64,000 nucleotides of DNA from Azolla caroliniana (taxonomy: Eukaryota > Polypodiophyta), in the NCBI GenBank assembly GCA_043228905.1, contig JBHGNT010000003.1, forward strand, positions 4,898,001 through 4,962,000, read 5' to 3'. This document shows, in pieces, positions 58,561 through 64,000 of the stretch. How positions within the stretch are numbered: position 1 is the stretch's first letter; each line of letters opens with the position of its first letter. Under the pieces are notes generated by a model. It saw nothing but the letters and a program-made list of their open reading frames with translations, did not search any database and was not told the DNA's origin. The translations under genes were made by a program, and so were the position numbers.

Positions 58561-61500
58561 ATGGAGAAGGAGCACCTCCCACCCCCTCACAAACTCATCT
58601 GGACGGAGTGGAATTCTGATGAGATCAGAGAAGCGGTGGAGAAATCGAGAGCAGCTCTTCTCAACCTCTCATCCTCAACCCCTCCTCATCTGCTCATTAA
58701 GCTCGCCGATACCACTAAACTTAAAAGGGGAAAAAAGAATGGGATAGGCTATGATTCATATGGTGAAGATGCGGTAGTAGAACGTGGAGCTTGGGAAGTA
58801 TGCGGGAGGTGCAGAGACACGAGGTTGGATGTGGGAGATGCTCAGCTCACTACTACAGTTACGGACTATTTCTCACTGCTACAGATGGCCATCCTCACGG
58901 CTGCCGCCAATCTCACCGGACGAGCTGTCCATCTCCTGCTAGACCCATGTAATCTCACGATAGAGGAGGAGAGGGGTTGGGTGGAGGCTCTCTCTCTCGC
59001 TGCAGATCGTCATGCGGGCCCCACCACCCTCCTCATCCAAGCATCTAAATTCAGGGATGCTCCTGGTCTTCTGAGTGCCCTCAAGAAAAACAAACGCCTC
59101 AAACATCTCTCCCTTCAGTTTATGAAGATGAGCGATGAGTGCGTGGAAGTGTTAGGCGACCTCACCTCCCTCAATCTTTACCAGGTGAAAGTATCCGAAG
59201 AGTTTGTGGTGAAATTGGCGGAGCTTCATCCCTCGCATTCACTCCTCGCAGCCTCTCTCCACAGACTGCACATACGTCGCTTACCCATTGATTTGAGAAG
59301 GAGCACTGGTTTCCTGCGCCACTGGCCGCAGCTCAAAGAGCTCTCTCTAGACGGTACTAGCAAATATATGACAGAGGAGGAGCTAATGGATTTCATGGAT
59401 CAACTGGCACCGCCAAAGAAGGGGACGGAGACAGCTGGAAGCAGCCCTTCATCTCCTCCTCAATTATACAGCCTTCGATTAGGTTACATTAAAGTCAAGG
59501 AATTAAGCCGATCTGCTACTGCTGCGGTGGTGGATGCACTTTCTCGTTCCGGCCTTCTGTTCTTAAATATTGTACGCCCTGGGTGGGACCCTGCCATCCA
59601 GGCGCAGCTGTGGAGGAACCAGCGCAATTACAAGTTGGGATCAGATTTGAAGCGAGTGCCTGCGACGTCCATCCGATTGTTCATCTGTGGAGATCCATTC
59701 GCAGGTGCAAACATGAATGACAACACTCTCTCAAATACGGAAATTCAAAACAAAATAGATTGATGAGGATAAACACTAACTAACACTTACACTGCAATTT
59801 GTTTGGAGCAGGAAAGACTACCCTTTTATCGTCCATGCGTTCCATCTATGGGCGAAAGAGGGATCGGGCAAGAGCCCTGATTACAGGAGGTCGAACACAA
59901 GGAATCGAGGTGCAAGCCATCAAAAAAGATGGAATTAGAGTGACATTGTGGGACATGGCAGGCCAACAAGAGTTCCATGCATTCCACGATTGCATGTTCC
60001 CGGACATAGGAACTAGCTCTTATCAGTTCCCATCCATGTTCATGTTCGTTTGGAGCCCCATGGAGAGCACAAATCACAAGAAAGGATCAAAGAAGAAAAA
60101 TGGGGACTTTGAAGCAAGCTTCAGGTACTGGCTCAAGTTCCTCGCTTCCAAAAGCCGTCAATCCATCATTCCTCTCAAAGTGATCTTGGTATTCACTCGA
60201 GCAGACCAAATGGAGGACATCTCGAGCTCTGTCTCAGATTTGATCGATTCACTTCGATCAGAATTCCAATCACTGATTCACATTGTAGATTCTCCTTTCA
60301 ATGTGTGCGCAAGAAAGAAGGCCTCTGTCAAACCTGTAGCAGAGTGTATTTTCAACATTGCCAAAGATGTGCTCCACGGTATTGAGCTCTACGACATCTG
60401 CACGCAGGTAAGCAAAAATCTCTTGAATTATTCCAAGAGCACAAATGAACGAATCATTACATGGGAGCAATTCAGCAAAATCTGCAATAACGATGACAAA
60501 GCTAAATTAAATGCAATCGCCATGTCCTTGAATGAGTCCGGTAACATAATCTACGTAAGCGGATTCAAACACATCATTCTTGATCCCAACTGGTTCTGTA
60601 ATCAAATTGTGGGCAGCCTCATTGGATTCCCGACCTCGAAAGGATCATCTAAGGATACCATTATATTTAACAAAGGATGCATCCCTCGGAAATTTCTAGA
60701 GCAAATGTTTAAATCTATTACTAAATCTGAAGTATGTGGCTCATTACTGGTAGAATTGATGGGAGCTATGCACCTATGTTGCGAAGTCCCCAGTAGCAGT
60801 GGAAAGCAAATCTTTATTCCTGCCATGTTGTCCAAGGATGAGCCTGGGGAACAACTGCAATGGACTTCATCGACGTCAAATAGTCACAACAATTTACAAG
60901 ATGAAAAGGATCGTTTTGTGTACATGGGTAGAAGGTTAGAGTGTGAGAACAAAGACCTCACATTTCTTACGCCAGGATTGTTTCCGAGGATTCAGATGCT
61001 TTTGAATAATGCATTCAAATCAGAGGATGATAATGCTGACATCACACTTGGCAATGATTTCATATCCATACGTTTTCCAAAGAGCGAGATCATTGTCATG
61101 TTTTGCCAAGCAAAATCAAACTATGCCATAGATGTGTTGGTTCGGGCTCAAAATATTAGCACTGAAAAAGACACACTAAGTATCTTAGCTTTTGTGCAAA
61201 AACTCATCGTCAACAACTTGATTAAAATATGTGCGCAACCCACAGGAGTCCAAGGCGTTAGGTTGATTGAGAGCATCATCCGCCCCGACTGTTGTTGTGA
61301 TCTATCAAAGGCAAAAGATAGAGAAGATCAATGCATGAATATAACTTACTTGAAGGAACAACTAAGAAAAAAACTTGAGCAAAACGAACAAGAATCCTAT
61401 GATTGGAAACATACTAAGTTCCTTGGTTGTCTATCAAATAATTTCATTGATCTCCTTGGTTCCGAGAATTATGAGGAAGTTCTTGTGTCATATAAAGCAT

Positions 61501-62471
61501 GGCTTCAGGAAGTGGAAGAAGCCTTATCAAGTAAGAATAATGATGTCAATATTTCTAGAGAACAACAAAATCAACAAAATGTGATCGTGACTAGCCTCAA
61601 AAATAGCCTAGTGCAAGAGGATCCAATATCAGAAGATCAACCAATTGAGGTACATTGTTGCAAGCACATGGCAAAGGAAATCAAAAGTTTACACCCTAAG
61701 TTAGATGTCATCCTTCATACGGTGGATGACACTCAAAAAGAGGTTCTAAAGCTACATGATAAGCTGGATCAAGTGACCAAGAAGCTAGGCGAAATGCATA
61801 AAGAACTTCAATTTATAAGGAATGAGGTTATGAACAAGGTTGAGAAGGTACTGAAAATGGTATTAGAGAATGAAGCTGAGAATCAACTCCCTTGTGTTGC
61901 TCTCCTTACAACAAAATTTCCTGAGTCAACGTTTGAGACACTTTTGAGATGGGTGCCTCGAAATCTTGGAGGAGAAATTTTAAGAATCCAGTTATATTGT
62001 GAGGATAAAAATTTGCCACACCCAGTGGAAAACCAACTTGGTATCACCCTCACTTCTTTGTCAGAGTCTCATTCAAAGTATCTAGACAACGCTCTTCCAT
62101 ATATCAATGGTCTCTTTAATGTTTTGACTATAGTTGCTAGGCTCGGGATTTCCTCTGTGGCACCCCTTGCAAGCTCTTTAATACCTGATTGGACACCCCA
62201 CCTTAAACTAGCAAAACAATACCCAATGATAGAAAGTACTTTGAAATCAAAAAAAGATACATATAGTCTAAGTACACTAGACTCTTCTTCCAAAGAGTGG
62301 CAAAAGTGCTTGGCATCCATATTGATGGAAAAGGGAGGTTTGACAGACCAAAACATAGCTAAGAAGTTTTGCCTCCAACGTGCCATCTATTATGAAGCTG
62401 AAGGGAGGACTCGAGTTGCATGGTTATGCAAGACACACTACAGAGGACAACAACCTTTTTCGTTAGGTTGA
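58561..62471 (+). CDS. Roco gene D: LRR-Roc-COR protein (1,267 aa, two exons)
   Basis: Exons 58561-59704 and 59812-62471 with the same phase-1 intron inside the P-loop (GDPFA + G|KTTL, Gly 382) as gene A. It has one N-terminal MAILTAAANLTG module, LRRs, Roc with WDMAGQQEFH from residue 428 and TRAD, then COR with LNESGNIIYVSGF. A coiled coil follows (VLKLHDKLDQVTKKLGEMHK) and a tail ending THYRGQQPFSLG. No stops or frameshifts are present. Its last 1,037 bp and 3' flank are nearly identical to fragment E at 6679-7715, so one is a recent duplicate of the other. Function is inferred only from the Roco family: a GTP-dependent conformational switch with LRR ligand or partner recognition. Confidence 0.9.
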
Positions 62472-62704
62472 ATTACATCGTGTTGTGTGGATTTGAATCG
62501 ACAAAATTCTCTCATTGGTTTGGACTTAGGTATACTTTTATTGTAAACTTGCATCTGTTCCTTCAGGAAACCTAGATGGGCTTTTATAACTTAAAAATAA
62601 TTGTCCCAATTTAGGACTCATGTTGTCACGGACATCTGTTCCTTCATGAAACCTAGATGGGCTTTTATAACTTAAAAATAATTGTCCTAATTTAGGACTA
62701 ATGT
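62472..62704. repeat. Roco D 3' flank with tandem duplication
   Basis: As at 7716-7938, but the duplicated unit includes GTTGTCACGGACAT, the start of the adjacent LTR, at about 62622-62635. Confidence 0.8.
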
Positions 62705-63204
62705 TGTCACGGACATGACAATAGTAATGTCAAGATTTGAACTCTTGACCACTTGTGTTAAAATCAAGGGTTATGTTCTAACCTAGAGATCCAAATACAT
62801 GTTGATATTATATATATGTCAATAGATTATTAGTAGATTGTCTATTTCAAGTTCTAGGAGTTTTTAGAAAGTTCTAGAACGAGAAGGTTATAGAGGAATT
62901 AAGAATATTCTCATGCATGTGCTTTGACTCACAATATAAAACTTGTAACCTCCGAGGTCCCTTTCAAGGGATTCAACACCAGTCATTGACACATCAATAT
63001 AGTATTATCGTTTCGCCTCATCTTGTCTCCTTGATCTTCATCTTTGTCTTCACGCTCTCCATAGCTTCCTAAGTTTATAGTCTCATCTTGCACAACTTCT
63101 AGAGTTCCTAGCCTTGTCACTTCCTATTCCACATTCTTAGCTTTATCAATCATAGCCTTGTCATTTATGCTCCATCATGGTCAGCGGTTGGTGTGTCCAT
63201 GACA
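62705..63204. mobile_element. Solo LTR, second copy
   Basis: Nearly identical to 7939-8438, same ends (TGTCACGGAC...GTCCATGACA), same length (500 bp) and same flanks. It was therefore copied with the segmental duplication rather than inserted independently. Confidence 0.75.
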
Positions 63205-63555
63205 CATGTCTAGCTTATTAGTGAATTTTTACGAAGTGTATAATGTCTTTTTTTCTAATCAATGTGTCTCTTCTAGGTATGTTACATTGAATGCATTTCT
63301 TTTTAACATAATGAAACCTTTCAAGATGGGTTTAAAGTAATAAAATTATGTAGTTGACTTAATAAACAAAACTAGTCCTCTCCCTCTTAAAAAATCACCT
63401 ATCCTAGCAAAGAAATTATTTGATGCAATAATGTGGCTTAATTAATCTTCTAAATGATCTAAACAACATATGAAGGTACAAAAAATGAGCAAAACATTCT
63501 TCTACTAATTAGGTACCACAATCTTAACCTTACGACAAAGTAGTTAACACCAATC

Positions 63556-63586
<31 letters not shown>

Positions 63587-63644
63587 TGTTGTGGAATAGA
63601 TTAGATACTTGATCATCCATATTGATAAGGCTAATATTGACCTA
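63205..63644. other. Roco 3' flank, second copy
   Basis: Matches 8439-8872, with a longer (GA)n run (about 63563-63586). No gene. Confidence 0.7.
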
Positions 63645-63706
63645 TGCGACTTGTAAAGAATCGGGCATGATTCTTGTGCAGCAGAATAGGTTAGAGATGT
63701 GTGTTA

Positions 63707-63751
<45 letters not shown>

Positions 63752-64000
63752 TAGAGGAGAGAAAACAAAAGATAGATTAGAGAGACAATAGAATACTCAA
63801 GAAGATGTATATTACAAAGGAGATTAATCGACCTAAATTACAAAGTAGGAGGAGAGTGCTTTATATAGTCACTCTCTCTATTCATTAACTACCGAAGCTC
63901 ATGGGTCATGGGGAATATGAAAACTCATTAGTTATGTGTCATAGAATATGATTCTATGACACATAGTTAATGTGTACATAAGAGTGGTGACTTTTGACCT
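63645..64000 (-). mobile_element. Copia 3' LTR, second copy (cut by window end)
   Basis: Matches 8873-9268, with the same insertion point (ACCTA|TGCGAC) and a shorter (TG)n(AG)n tract. The copia body presumably continues beyond the window, which would place another copy of the 9-12-kb region there. Confidence 0.75.

Noticed and set aside
1-64000. tRNA, rRNA or organellar insertions
   Set aside because: I looked for tRNA-like arms and rRNA or organelle-like blocks by eye and recognised none; a tRNAscan-SE run would be needed to exclude them.

Overview
The window is nuclear DNA of a land plant. The evidence is spliced genes with GT-AG introns, Ty1/copia, hAT-like and LINE remnants, long CT/GA microsatellites, large AT-rich spacers, and a tandem family of LRR-Roc-COR (Roco, TORNADO1-like) genes. 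Flowering plants usually carry one TRN1-type Roco gene, so a local family with several pseudogenes suggests a seedless plant (bryophyte, lycophyte or fern). That is an inference; no species is claimed.

Layout. 1-5 kb: a decayed transposase-like gene on the minus strand (T1, copy 1) with an intron made of palindromic TAGCTAATTAGCTA-type repeats and a minisatellite upstream. 4.6-6.7 kb: intergenic spacer that recurs at 23.9-28.1 and 53.6-58.1 kb. 6.7-7.7 kb: 3' fragment of a Roco gene, followed by a solo LTR (7.9-8.4 kb) and a truncated copia element (8.9-11.7 kb). 11.7-24 kb: T1 copy 2, whose palindromic intron is interrupted by an almost intact 8,962-bp TIR transposon (12230-21191). 24-28 kb: spacer. 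28.6-32.9 kb: intact Roco gene A. 33.3-35.6 kb: Roco pseudogene B. 36-47 kb: gene-poor DNA with a Roco exon relic, an hAT-type non-autonomous element (44859-45803) and an LTR-flanked TRIM-like element (46617-47776). 47.9-51.0 kb: Roco pseudogene C. 52.3-53.1 kb: LINE relic. 58.6-62.5 kb: intact Roco gene D. The last 1.5 kb repeats the solo LTR and copia LTR seen downstream of the first Roco fragment.

The most interesting object is the nested transposon. It has 36-bp TIRs with one mismatch, a 4-bp target duplication (TTTA) confirmed by an empty site in T1 copy 1, and two divergent genes. One is an intact 926-aa DDD-type transposase-like protein with a 13-aa N-terminal repeat. The other is a six-exon gene for a ParB-like plus beta-class amino-DNA-methyltransferase protein (974 codons). 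The methyltransferase has one in-frame TAG just before motif I and unusual residues in motifs I and IV, so this copy is probably a recent pseudogene. Its first intron holds four 25-bp palindromes at 51-52-bp spacing, which look like sites for a dimeric DNA-binding protein. A cut-and-paste element carrying a prokaryote-type DNA methyltransferase with its own candidate recognition array would be an unusual self-marking or anti-silencing system.

The Roco cluster has grown by segmental duplication and decayed by deletions that repeatedly removed the LRR and/or GTPase part and spared the COR/C-terminal half. Only A and D are complete. Both have a phase-1 intron that splits the GTPase P-loop.
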